A stretch of 64,000 nucleotides of DNA, from assembly GCA_028673005.1 (NCBI GenBank), contig CM054115.1, forward strand, positions 60,142,907-60,206,906, given 5' to 3'. This document shows positions 30,956 to 41,640 of the stretch, piece by piece. The stretch is from Tanypteryx hageni (taxonomy: Eukaryota; Arthropoda; Insecta; Odonata; Petaluridae). Both the position numbers and the translations under genes were made by a program. Below the pieces are notes generated by a model that worked only from the letters and a program-made list of their open reading frames with translations, ran no database searches and was not told the origin of the DNA. Numbering within the stretch: position 1 is the stretch's first letter; every line of letters begins with the position of its first letter.

Positions 30956-31192
30956 CTACTTCCAGAATTCAATATGATTATCCCTTTTAATCGTTTTAAA
31001 ATATTCATCGTCTTCTCTCCACCAGCAGAATTCTTCAATCGCTTGATTTCTCACGTCTTCAATCATATCCTCTCTATCGTCTGCTTTAATATCAGTACTG
31101 TTCGTTCTTCCACTTTGCACATTCACCACGGTGTTGGCTCGATTTTTCAACTCCTGTTGCGCCTCACAATGTGCTCGTCTTATCTTATCCAT
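30956..31192 (-). CDS. small acidic protein, unknown
   Basis: A 78-residue frame starting MDKIRRAHCEAQQELK, with a charged helical N-terminus, an acidic middle (ADDREDMIEDVRNQ) and an aromatic end (FCWWREDDEYFKTI). I do not recognise it. A TATA-like TATATATATCGAGG sequence lies about 65-80 bp upstream, and the frame starts close downstream. It belongs to the right-hand accessory block with the two genes that follow. It could be spurious, but the promoter-like context and non-repetitive residue use favour a real small gene. Confidence 0.4.
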   Translation of the reverse strand: MDKIRRAHCEAQQELKNRANTVVNVQSGRTNSTDIKADDREDMIEDVRNQAIEEFCWWREDDEYFKTIKRDNHIEFWK

Positions 31193-31322
31193 ACCTTCCT
31201 TGAATTTGAGTTCTTCAGCAAAGCTTTACTCTAAAGTGAGTCTTGATTTGATATTACCTCGATATATATAACACATCCCGAATTGTATTAATTATGTCAA
31301 GCACATCGATGGTTTTTGTTTA

Positions 31323-31640
31323 TTTTCTATGACGATTACAATAAATTTTTAAATTGTTTTTGTACATAATTTATGATAGTGAATTTTCTATGACGAGTCC
31401 AAATAAATTAATTTTTAATTCGTTTATGCATATTCATTTTGTTTCCGAAAATATATTTTCTATGATGGATCACAAAATATTTTTTGTTAATCGAAATCTT
31501 TCTGTCTCTAGCGGAGTTCTCCCAATTCGTTTCTGCACATTCATTCTGTGCGTTTCCGAAAGAATACTTTCTATGATAGGTCCTAAATAATTAATTTTTA
31601 ATCTAAATCTTTCTCTGTCTCTAGCAATGGTCTCCCAGTA
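31323..31640. repeat. direct repeats in and after the PPP1R15-like gene
   Basis: Units start at about 31323, 31383, 31456 and 31567 with TTTTCTATGAxxxxTxC. The two right-hand units also share TCTTTCTxTGTCTCTAGC. The unit at 31567-31640 encodes the eIF2alpha-contact region of the PPP1R15-like protein. The unit at 31456-31530 encodes a decayed copy of it at the C-terminus, and the others are beyond the stop codon. Confidence 0.7.
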
Positions 31641-31781
31641 ACATTTTCTTGCTTCTCTGCTAGCAAACGAATATACATACAAAACTTTCACGCTTATATT
31701 ATCTCCAAACCTTACAGATTTCTCGGATACTATTGGCTCTCTCTTCTCCTCATGAATCGAGGTCAGCTTCTGTGAATCCAT
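31470..31781 (-). CDS. PPP1R15/GADD34-like eIF2alpha-phosphatase cofactor
   Basis: A 103-residue protein from the ATG at 31781. Residues 21-25 (KSVRF) form an RVxF protein-phosphatase-1 docking motif. After about 14 residues comes YSFASREARKCYWETIARDR (37-56) and ERFRLKI (57-63). This reproduces the ARKxxW, A-x-DR and RF spacing of the conserved C-terminal domain of PPP1R15 proteins, which hold PP1 on phosphorylated eIF2alpha and restore translation. Herpesvirus ICP34.5 and African swine fever virus DP71L use the same module against host translational shut-off. The likely role here is the same, in the cytoplasm, for the element's own expression. The last 16 residues (88-103) look like a decayed duplicate of residues 50-66. 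It is divergent from the orphan gene at 31894. Probably captured from a host PPP1R15 gene; it needs homology and structure searches. Confidence 0.7.
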   Translation of the reverse strand: MDSQKLTSIHEEKREPIVSEKSVRFGDNISVKVLYVYSFASREARKCYWETIARDRERFRLKINYLGPIIESILSETHRMNVQKRIGRTPLETERFRLTKNIL

Positions 31782-31893
31782 TTCTTTTTTTTTGTCGGAT
31801 ATAAATGGACTCGTCAAGCGACCACGATGGTACTGCGCTAACGGCTGGTGTGTGGTAAACTACTACCGTGTCTAGAGTTATACCGAGACAACC
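31782..31893. promoter_or_regulatory. divergent promoter spacer of the accessory genes
   Basis: A 112-bp space between the start codons of the leftward PPP1R15-like gene and the rightward orphan gene. The leftward side has CATTTATATCCGAC shortly before the A-rich leader, and the rightward side has TTATACCGAGAC. Both resemble the TATATATCGA(A)GG motif upstream of the other leftward genes, though weakly. Confidence 0.35.
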
Positions 31894-32457
31894 ATGAGTG
31901 GAAAATACGCAATATTGCTTACAGCCGTTAAGATTACAATTCAGGGTGACGAGAAGTGTACCTCTCAGATATTAAGTGAAACTCACGAAATTCAAAATTT
32001 AGATTATTTACGTCTCCGCAGCTATGATTTCACTTTAGCAACATTGGAATTGCCAGGTGAATATTTGTTGCAGCTTTCCCTTGGAACTCGTGCGTCTTTT
32101 GAAGATGTGTTGACAGAAGATAATCTCTCTGATGTGAAAGAAGACATTTTAAGTTTCGTGTTAATCATAGAAAGGAAGATATGTGGCAATGTTTTACCAC
32201 CTCTTCTTATGCAGTGTGAAGATGGTAAAAAGTCTTCATCAAAGTGTAAAATAAATGAAAATATTGACGTGATAATAACATTAAGACTCATTCAATTATT
32301 GGATAATGGATTCAGAAAAGAACTTATCGAAGCAAAGAAAGACGATTTAGTAAAAAGTGGACTGGTGAAGTCGTTATTAAAAGAGGCCATAACAAATGAA
32401 GCGACATGGAGGTTATTTAATAATAAATATAGAATGAGTATGGAGCAATGTTTGTAA
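31894..32457 (+). CDS. orphan 187-residue accessory protein
   Basis: Starts MSGKYAILLTAVKITIQ. The first 105 or so residues alternate hydrophobic and polar in strand-like fashion (YDFTLATLELPGEYLLQLSL, ILSFVLIIE), then a Lys/Ser/Cys linker (about 107-120), then a helical, charged C-terminus. I recognise no family or catalytic motif. An AATAAA lies 30 bp after the stop. Intact frame and clean flanks support a real gene. Its position next to the PPP1R15-like gene and the right repeat, where Polintons and related viruses keep variable accessory genes, suggests a host-interaction role; this is inference only. Confidence 0.6.
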   Translation: MSGKYAILLTAVKITIQGDEKCTSQILSETHEIQNLDYLRLRSYDFTLATLELPGEYLLQLSLGTRASFEDVLTEDNLSDVKEDILSFVLIIERKICGNVLPPLLMQCEDGKKSSSKCKINENIDVIITLRLIQLLDNGFRKELIEAKKDDLVKSGLVKSLLKEAITNEATWRLFNNKYRMSMEQCL

Positions 32458-32486
32458 AAAACTAACTTTGTATATTATTTTTGTTA

Positions 32487-32492
32487 AATAAA
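32487..32492 (+). terminator. AATAAA polyadenylation signal of the orphan gene
   Basis: AATAAA located 30 bp after the stop codon at 32457. Confidence 0.5.
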
Positions 32493-32845
32493 TCGATTTT
32501 TAACTTTTCTCGTGTTTTATTTACTTGATAAAACCTGCCCCGACCGTAGGTTTTTAAAACAACTAGAGGCCAATATCCTATCCTACCCAGGTATTAAACA
32601 TAACTTTCTCTTCCGACACGCTGGAGCAACCGCAGGTCTTTTAATTTCCCTTTCTTAATTTGAGGTCCCAATTCTTCTCCCCTCCCCACCCCACTCAGAA
32701 CCGGTTTTTCTTTACCTAAAAGTTGGTGACCTACTTAGCTCGTCGAAAACCTGCTTAGAAGGGTAAACGACCGACCGAAGACACGCGCTGAGGAGAAACC
32801 AAAACACACGCAGATGTAAATATTGGAAGGCCCTATCCCCTCCAC

Positions 32846-32992
32846 GGGTCAACGACTTGCGCAGAAGCGAAAGGGTCATTCAACTTTCACTTGGCTACAC
32901 CATATCGCACTAACTCATACCAAACAGGTAAACATTGCGAATATCAACAATAACGCAAAACCAGTACCATTACCTTACACAATATCACCCCC
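32846..32992. repeat. diverged extra TIR-like segment inside the right TIR
   Basis: GGGTCAACGA, CGCAGAAGCGAAAGGGTCATTCAACTT, GTAAACATTGCGAATATCAAC and CAGTACCATxACCTTACACA occur here in the same order as at about 33290-33390 in the right repeat. The left side has no counterpart, since the repeat there runs straight into the penton-like gene. Confidence 0.7.
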
Positions 32993-33852
32993 ATTCGAAT
33001 ATAAAAACACGCAATGACCGAAACAGGCCTATCACTAGGTCAATGACTCTGCAAAATCACATCTTTACACTTCATCACGCACCTCTATCATACCCACAAC
33101 AAGGCCAATGACCGAAACAAACCTACCACTTGGTCAATGACCCTGCAAAATCACATCTTTACACATACACACCTCAAACATGTAAACATTGCGAAAATTA
33201 GGGTCAACGAATGACGCAGAAGCGAAAGGGTCATTCAACTTCCACATCTTTACACATACACACCTCAAACATGTAAACATTGCGAAAATTAGGGTCAACG
33301 AATGACGCAGAAGCGAAAGGGTCATTCAACTTCCATGCGAATATCAACAATAACGCAAAACCAGTACCATGACCTTACACAATATCACATCATTCCACAA
33401 CATCATCGCTAAACACACGCAGAATCACACCTGAATCATACACACAACCAGACCAATGACCACACTAACGCAAAACCAATACCATTACCTTACACAATAT
33501 CACATCATTCCACTACATCATCGCTAAACACACACAGAATCACACCTTAATCATACACACAACCAGACCAATGACCTACGACAAGGACTTACGCAGAACT
33601 CAACACGGTCAGTTCACACACGTATTCGCCAATTCAATATTCGCCAATTCACAGACTAGGTTGTCCCAATCCCCGCTTTTTAACAAAATCCCACCTACAT
33701 CATACACACTACCAGGCCAATGACCCAACCAGACCTACGACAAGGTCAATGACTTACGCAGAACACAACACAGTCCACGTATAGGTCAGTTCACACACGT
33801 ATTCGCCAATTCATGGTCAAGGTTGTCCCAAAAGCCGCTTTTTATTCCTACT
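32993..33852 (-). repeat. Polinton right terminal inverted repeat (860 bp)
   Basis: The reverse complement matches 20189-21048, with identical length, and ends CCTACT-3' on the plus strand at 33852. Equal length and no visible differences imply recent copying of one end from the other during replication. Confidence 0.95.
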
Positions 33853-33858
33853 TATATT
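33853..33858. repeat. Polinton target-site duplication, right
   Basis: TATATT, identical to 20183-20188. Confidence 0.9.
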
Positions 33859-34189
33859 ATAAAATTTTAAATTGTGGTCATATAACTTTACTAAAGAAGT
33901 TTTCCCTTAGTACTAGAGATTGGAAATTTACCGACTTATTCATTTATCGGTAATTCGGTAAATGTTTTCCTAATTAACGGTAAACCGGTATTTTATCAGT
34001 AATTTTCGATATTTTCAGAACAATGATAATTTTTATTATAAAACAACAAATATATGTTATGAGCAATGTGCGTAGTCCGGGAAATGTACACATTTACCGA
34101 TTTAAACTTATACCCTAACATATTCATATATTAAAAATTAAATTAAAGATAATAATTTAAACAACGTTATTGCCGCTAATTCTCTTTTA

Positions 34190-34570
34190 TTACTTTCTCC
34201 ATGTACGTAGTTTAGGGGAAAGTATTGTATTCATGAAAAAATCGACTTTGAGATTTCAACGCAAATACACGTTTTGAGGTCCCCTGAACACGTTTCGTCT
34301 ATTTTCTCGATGATGTCTGTGTGTGAGTGTGTGTGCGTGTGTGTGTATATGGGTGTTCTAACTAAAAAACTATTAATCAGGTCATCGCGAAATTTTATAT
34401 TTAACATTTTTATAAAAGTTAGAAGAACTGATTAGTTTTTAGTAAAAATCGGTCAACCGGAAGTGGGTGTTTACTCTTGCCACTTATCCGTTATTTTGAA
34501 ATATTTGCTTTAATATTTGATTTATATAAAAATGTACTAGAATAATAGTTATAGGAAATATAATTTTCTA
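34190..34570 (+). repeat. interspersed repeat family A, copy 3
   Basis: The longest clear copy. It has CTCCATGTACGTAGTTTAGGGG, CATGAAAAAATCGACTTTGAG, GAGGTCCCCTGAACACGTTTCG, a (GT)n run, CGGTCAACCGGAAGT and ATATTTGCTTTAATATTTGA, and matches 16600-16970 inverted and 1135-1275 in part. Confidence 0.7.
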
Positions 34571-34824
34571 CGATCTTTGTCTGAAACATTTTCCCATATA
34601 ATGCATTGTTTAAGAGATATCTTATATTTTTAGCTGCCACCTGTCTCAGTAACGCTCCTTTTTTTTTAATTGTTAGAGCTTTGTGGCTATATCCAATATC
34701 AGAAGGCTATGGTTTGAGTTTATTTCTATTCTTTGTAGTGTAAAAGTTTCTCGCAGTTTCTTATTATATTTATTATTGTGTAACCTATTTGGAATTTTTA
34801 GAAATATTACAGATATGGAGAAAG

Positions 34825-36060
34825 TCATGTGGTGGCTACATCAAATTTTTTATTGTCTCTCTGGTTGTTAAAATAGCCTCGCAGAAAACATAATTTATCC
34901 AGACTTTTGTCTCCTAACCGCGACCTAATATTTGTGCATATCAACCCTAATGTAGAAAACGCTCTTTCTGATTTGACACTCGGTGGAACGGTCAATAGGA
35001 AATCGAAAGCCATTTAAAAATATTTTCCACTTATTTTTTCTTCATGAAAATACATCATTTCCTTTCTCACAACATGTTTTAGGTCTTTCGTGTTTTTTTT
35101 GTTTTTGAGTTAAATCTTCATAGGTTACATCAGTTTTTTCTTTATCGCCAATTGAAGTTTATTCTTCATCGACAATGCAGCCGATGTCGACGGAACTGAA
35201 GTTGCAATATTCACGGAATCGGAATCAATAACTTCAGTTGACTCATTTGTATTATCTGCTTCCTTTTTATTAGAAACGCGTTCAAGTAGCTCCAAAATTA
35301 TCTTCATTATTGTGGATGTGCTAGTTTTATTAAAAATTCCGTAGTTTTCATCATTCGATTTCGTGGGATCATAATTGTACGTCATTCCTTTATACGGGTA
35401 ATCAATGCTTTTTTAAGTTCATTGCTTAAAAGTGTTTTGGTTTGTTAGTTCATCGAGCATAAATTTTAACGTAACATCAGCGATATACAGATTTACATTT
35501 TTGTTACATAGTGCCTCTACTGCAATTTTCATCAGTTTAAATGCTAATATTATATTAGAGACCAATTCAAGTTCATTTTCTGTAAAACCGATTTCTGATT
35601 TTGTATCTATGAGACTTTTTAATACAATTTTTTACCGTTGTGAAGCGCTCTAACATGACCATCATACTATTTCATCTAGTTTTAGAGTCCAGTATCAATG
35701 AATTTTCCTTGCCAAATTCATCCTTTACATGTTTTTGGAGTATATCATCGTTTTTTGTTGGTGACCTGCGGAAAAGTTTAACCACTTTTCGTATCTTTGC
35801 TATCACAGAACTCAGCTACACGTTTTTTATAATATTTAAATGAGAATCAATGGATTTGTTATACAGTACCTCTAAAGCATCAAGACCATGAATTTTATCT
35901 TCTTCTTCGTCCTCAGAATCACAAACCTCTGTATCAAGTAATTCAACAGGCGTTTCTTCCTGTTCACCTTGTAAATTATTTTTGTTCTAAAGAACTTTGA
36001 TTACAGATAATTGTATGCCATGTGCTAAACATAACTGGTGATTTGCATTGTTTAATTTTC
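34825..36060 (-). pseudogene. decayed hAT transposase
   Basis: The minus strand near 35013-34850 encodes a C-terminal hAT dimerisation region (PPSVKSERAFSTLG, then RSRLGDKSLDKLCFLRG). Further up, in shifting frames, are IRKVVKLFRRSPTKNDDILQ and LDSKTRWNSMMVMLERF (about 35640-35800 complement), typical of the central part of hAT transposases, and LCLAHGIQLSV near 36010-36040. Stops and frameshifts interrupt the frame throughout, so it is a relic. It lies about 1 kb from the Polinton and reads towards it. Confidence 0.8.
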
Positions 36061-36367
36061 CTACTTTCTTCATTAACGAAGCTCCATCTGATGCGCCCCG
36101 CGAAGCTATGATGAAAAAGCAAACCGAAAAATTTCACAAAAATTCGTTTATGAAAATGTTGATAATAAAACTTTTAGTATTGAAATGTTTACCATATAAA
36201 ACTTATTTATTTTCACTCGATTTCACTTGGCACTTCAGAATATATAGGTAGCTTCCAATTTAAATTCCAATCCGGCCTGTCGAAGAATTTGCAACTTCTA
36301 ATGCGTCCCGCCGAAGGATCCGCAACCACCGATGCGGCCTGCCACGTTTAAAGGTTGGACACCACTG
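36061..36367 (-). mobile_element. 5' end of the same hAT relic
   Basis: Plus-strand TTGGACACCACTG ending at 36367 is the inverted form of a CAGTGGTGTCCAA hAT terminus. It is preceded by GGCCTGCC- and CCCGCCGA-type GC words common next to such ends. With the transposase remains downstream on the minus strand, this is probably the 5' terminus of that element. The matching far end was not found. Confidence 0.55.
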
Positions 36368-39300
36368 CCTTGGTACTACATAGAGTTGCATATCTGCAAC
36401 ATCATTTAAAAAGTTCACTGAAGCTCCTCCTTTGGTTTTCTACAAACTAAAATAAATTATATTTAAAGCATAAAATTCATCATCTGCTTTATCTGTTCTT
36501 CAATATATAATCAGATTTTCACATTTTTATATAAATAACCTCATAATTTTTAATTGATATGAGGGTGCTACCTCTAAAATATTAAGCATTTAACGATTAT
36601 TATATCTAAGGATGATTTTGTTAGATTTGAGTTTCACTTAAATAATGGCACATAATCTCATGAGTAATTTCTTATGTAAATTCTCGCCAGAACACTATAA
36701 ACACGGAAAAGCATACGCAACTACAAGCCTGGTCCGCTTCGTAAAAGAGGGCCGCACAACCCCGGTTTACACTCTTTAAACACGGATAAAAAATTCACAT
36801 CCGAAAAGGTTTAAATTTTTTCATGAAAATATAATCCATTCTCACGAACTTCCCCTTTAAAATTTTTTGACGGCTTAGCGTCAACTGAAAATGGAACTTT
36901 GGAGTCAATATCACGCTCGATTAAAAAACGAAGGCGTTCGACAGAAATTATGTCAGAGTTAGAAATGAAATCAGCCGCGCATTTGTGAAATCTTCCATCG
37001 GAGAGGTGATCCCGGTTAGTGTCAATTCCGAGTGACATGTGAAAGATAGGACACGGATATCTAGCGTAGGATGGACGATGAAAATGGGTTTGACGGTTGA
37101 AACCGAAGTGGACGGCTCTGTCTCCGGCTACACTGAATAATCAAGCGGCTTTCCGTTAGATGCCCTTGCTGTCGATCGGACGAATTTGAATGGAGGAATG
37201 AGGATTTATTGGGCGGCAATGGAGAATTTATGGCAGAGCTGAGACTGGGACGTTGAAAGTACCTTCCATCACTGGTATTATTGACACGAAATATTTTATG
37301 CGCCATGTACGGTCGCTGAAATATTTATTTTTTTAGTCGAACACGTTTCTAGTTTCAGACCCCGGCATTTTTGTCGAAAAGGTAATGTTTGCGACAACTT
37401 GGAGATATAGGTTCCATTAATATATTGCTTTGTCGTGGCTAACATCAAAGTTATATGTATTTTTGTTGAAATTTTTTTACTGAACACGTCTGATATAGGT
37501 CAGCTTAATATTATTGCACAGATTAGTTTTAAATCTTTTTGGACCCTTAATATTTACGAACGCAAGAACTTTATATTTTAGTTTTCCATTGTTATAACTT
37601 AGTATTAGATTATTTTCTCTACATATTACGTTTAACTGAATAAAGATTTCCATAATAATCCAAGAGGATGATTTTCCAGATAAAATCACTCCAACACATG
37701 AATAAACATTTTTATTTTGGAAGATGTAGAAATTGTGGTAATAATCCTTAGTCTAGTCAAGAGTGTTATTTTTTATATTCGCACGTTGTTTGTTGCGTGA
37801 GAGGAAACGCGTGACAAAAACTGAGTCATTTTATTAAGTTGAGTATAGCTGAATCACGATTAAAAGAAAAATTTCAGAGTTAAATCAGATTTTTCAGAAC
37901 TAAAATTACAAAAAATAATCTGTCAAAACAGGTCTCCCTGAATAGTGCACATCGGGAGCAGGATTTTAATAATTTAAATGCATGAGTTTATTCGCAGTGA
38001 TATGTTATTAAATGTTCGCTTTTTGCAAATGAAATGAACTCCCTATTCAATAAACGTATGCTTTAAAGAAAACCGAAAGGCTTGTGAAAACGTGGTAGAT
38101 AGGAAATGAGGTATAGCCTAATTAACACAGCCTAGTTGCACTCTCTGAGTGATCGCATTCGTTTCGGACGCTGAAGTAGCGTAGACGAACGCGAAACCTA
38201 AAATTCATAATTAAAAAACTGTAATTCCTTGCAGGATTGGTTAAATTCTAAACATCCACTTAAGATAATAAAACACTTGCGTGCGTTTCGAGGAGCGTGC
38301 CCTCTCGCGTTAAATAATTATTACATTTTGAAAGCGTACACGGTACGCCGACGCGGAAAACGTTATAAAACAAAGCTTTTTTATGTGAATGCGGTCCCGG
38401 TCCTGTTATTCAGCTGTAAATTAATCCAAAGCTTTTACGTTAGAGGAAGATATAAAACAGATAATAATTTAAATTAAGCGAACAGATTTTAATTCAGAAT
38501 ATATTATGGAGTATACTGGTTTAGAGTCACAGATCGATAATATCCGACGGGTGTATAGAGCTTAAAAATTAAAAAAATTAAATCGATATTCCCGGGCGCA
38601 AGGAGTTCTCCGCTAAGAAAAATCAACTTCAAATACAAAAGCAACATTATTGGTAAAGGTCAGCGATAGCCTCAACCCGGCAATAATGGTGAACACGGAA
38701 ACTACATTAGACTTACCGAAGGGAAGAAATTAATCCAACCGAGATAGCGAACGCCGCCTAAACTACTTAGAATGCGTTCATATCTGCCATCAGTGGTCTA
38801 TACAATCCATAGAAACCCTTTGCCCCCGAGGAGCGCTATATAAGGAAATCGTACTCCATTTGAACGCTTCCGGTCTGACCTGAGGATTTCTCCCTCCCCC
38901 CGTCATTTCCAAGCCGACGCGTCGCCATTCAGAGTTATCTTATCTCATTTCTCTGTCTTTCTCATATTCTTTTGCGCGCCCCCCATTCGCGAATCATACG
39001 TGAGGATTCTCTTTATAAATAAAAAATTCCGCTCGCGGATAGAATCTAACGCCAGTGAGAATGCAAAAGGAATCAGTCAATCGCAATTTTCTTCTCTTCC
39101 TGTGAATTTCAATCGGATCCTGGAGACTTAATCTTTTCGAGTGTACTCCATTTCTCTCTTCGAACGGAATTTTTTTTAAGCGGATTCATTTGGTTGCTTT
39201 TGGGAAGATCTATACTCGTTGCAGTTCTATGTCCTATATTCTGGGCAAGCGAGTATTATCAAATTCAATCTTCTCAAAAGCCCATTGCAATTTATTTTAA

Positions 39301-40541
39301 TTATTAAATTTTTCACGGATTCTCAATTCGTTCATTTAATTATAATTCCTTAGGTTTTTCGGAAGTATGGTTAGAAATATTTCTAGGGTTCTAGCAGTTT
39401 AATGAAATCTTAAGATTTCTAATATCCTCGAATTTTAAAAATTACCTCAGATTTTTTCTATAAATATATGTTTATTTTTAGAGAGATATTATTAGATTGT
39501 TTACCCGTGAACCAGCTATTGGTAATTCATTCAGCTGGTGGTTCTTTGTTCATATTTCGCTTTTATATAGTGAATCCTGGGGTTCATAAAGTTTCCTTAT
39601 ATAGCCCCTATTAATGAAATCGCTAGTAACAAAAACGAGTAACGTTGGAGCAGCATAAAAATATAGGAACTTAGGCGATCCTTATTTCAACCATAAACTT
39701 TGATTTATTTCGTAATGGAGAATGTTCTCATGTAGTTATCGTGCAAGTTTTACTGTACATATTTTATTTTATAGCGCGCACTGATAATATCTAAAAAAAA
39801 GGTATTTTTTGTGCCTAGGTAATTCGGTAGCGACGTATTTTTTCCCATCATTGTACGAGGACTTAGCAAAACTCCTAAAGGAGACGAATTTCAATTGCTA
39901 AATCTCTCCTGCGACATATAGTCTTTCTTCGCGAAACTCCGGAGTTGATTCCTATGGGAACGATACAGTCAGTGTAGACGTCCTCGACCAATCAGACTTC
40001 GAAACACAATCCATATTCCAGTGCCTCTTTCCGTGACCTTATTCTCCTAGCCTTGCTCTTCTTCCTAACAAATCGTCTTTGCGCGAATTTTATGTACCTC
40101 AGCAATGGCATATTCCATAAGAGACCTAAGAATGCTTAGTATATTGTAATTACAAAATTATGAAAAGATAGAGCGTCGTAGAGCCTCTATGCCTGAGAAT
40201 TGAGCAACCTTTAAGATATGAATAAAAAGTCAAATTTCCCCCTGCGGTTTCTTTTATCAAGGAATTGTTGTCCGCACGCAAGTTAAAGTTGTTATCGTTG
40301 ATGACAAGAATTCCATGTTTCAGGGAAATATGCCTCGGAACATTAGTCTCTAGTTGAAAAATAAAAGTTAAACTATATCTTTTCTCATTGTATTTGCCTC
40401 AACAAATTAAAAGTTTATGACCAGTTTATAATCTGACGTTCCGTAGTAAATTTTTGTGCCATAGTTTGTTTATTGACTGAGAGTCACAAAGTTATTAATG
40501 CAAATTTAAGGGATTTCGCATTTACATCTGCTGAAAGCAAT

Positions 40542-40542
<1 letters not shown>

Positions 40543-40601
<59 letters not shown>
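40543..40601. repeat. (AT)n microsatellite
   Basis: About 28 consecutive AT/TA units. Confidence 0.95.
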
Positions 40602-40602
<1 letters not shown>

Positions 40603-41249
40603 TTAAAAGATGTCTGAACCAGATGTAAATACTCATATGGTTAAAGTATTATTTAAATATTATCAAGAAAATAAGATCAGTAAGTAGATTACGTTCAAGA
40701 TATAACTAATCGCAGCTTTTTCTAAATTATAACCGCAATATATCTCATTTCGTTGCATGAAAAATGGGCAAAAACTTATTTTTAACGGCTACCATTGATG
40801 TTTTTCTTTTGAAATTCTTTAAAAGCCATAGGAGAGTTTTAGTTACACCAATAAGGTTATCATTGATAATTTCTCTATGACATTTAAAGTTTTTCTTATT
40901 TATTTTTCATGCTAAATATTTCTTTTATTTGCAAAAATATGCTTGCGGTCAAAAATTCAGCAAGGGAAGAGTAATTAAATGAACTATTCAGGCAAAATAA
41001 AGCATATCCGGTCAAAAGTTTCTATGAGTACACCTTACTAGAAGTCATACAACGTAAGGAGGGCAATTCATTCCGCCTATACGCGACATTGACTCACTGC
41101 CGAATAAAGGAACATTTCCAGGGAACTCCGGATAAGACGTCAGAAAAGAAAAGTTGCGTCGTCTGTAGGCCCCAGACAAAAACTCTGTATCTTCAAATTG
41201 TTCCAACCTCTTTCTCTTTCTGGTTCCGTCCTTGAAGGGAAAGCCGGGT

Positions 41250-41640
41250 ATTGTCTATCCTTCTCACTCTCGAAGCTATTGGAGCCTGGACAAATATACC
41301 GTTCCTCCAAAACACAACACCTCAACCCACAACTCCCACCCGTTTCCCAATCCCTCCGCTCCATTCTGTTTTCATCCCTCAGGACCTCATCCCCTGGACA
41401 ATCCTCAATCAAGGCAGAGGCTTGGGGACCATTAGACGCTCTTCTCCCCCCACCTTCCCATCATTCTGTGTCTTCCTCCATCCTTCCCACATCTCTCTCT
41501 TTTGCGCAGAGCTCCTCTCAGCCCAAGGAGAATGGATGGTATCCTACAGGACACCATCCATTCACTACCTCCTCTCCCTCCTTATGGCCTCTCATATTAA
41601 GACCTTGTCCCTAAAATCTCCCTCACCTCGCCAACTGTCT
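41250..41640. repeat. pyrimidine-rich tract
   Basis: C/T-dominated block. Three overlapping plus-strand frames read Pro/Ser/Leu-rich low-complexity peptides, the mark of composition bias rather than coding. Confidence 0.5.

Larger units (their letters stand above)
20189..33852. mobile_element. Polinton/Maverick element, capsid-deficient
   Basis: A 13,664-bp element bounded by 860-bp inverted repeats that begin AGTAGG and appear identical along their length by eye, with equal lengths and a perfect 6-bp target duplication. It encodes protein-primed DNA polymerase B, chromodomain RVE integrase, FtsK/HerA-type packaging ATPase and adenain-like protease, the Polinton core set, plus virion and accessory proteins. 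Intact long frames and matching termini indicate a recent insertion. The usual double-jelly-roll major capsid gene is missing, the penton-like gene is cut by the left repeat, and the element is shorter than the 15-20 kb usual for the group. This copy could encode replication and integration functions but not a complete shell. Confidence 0.95.
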
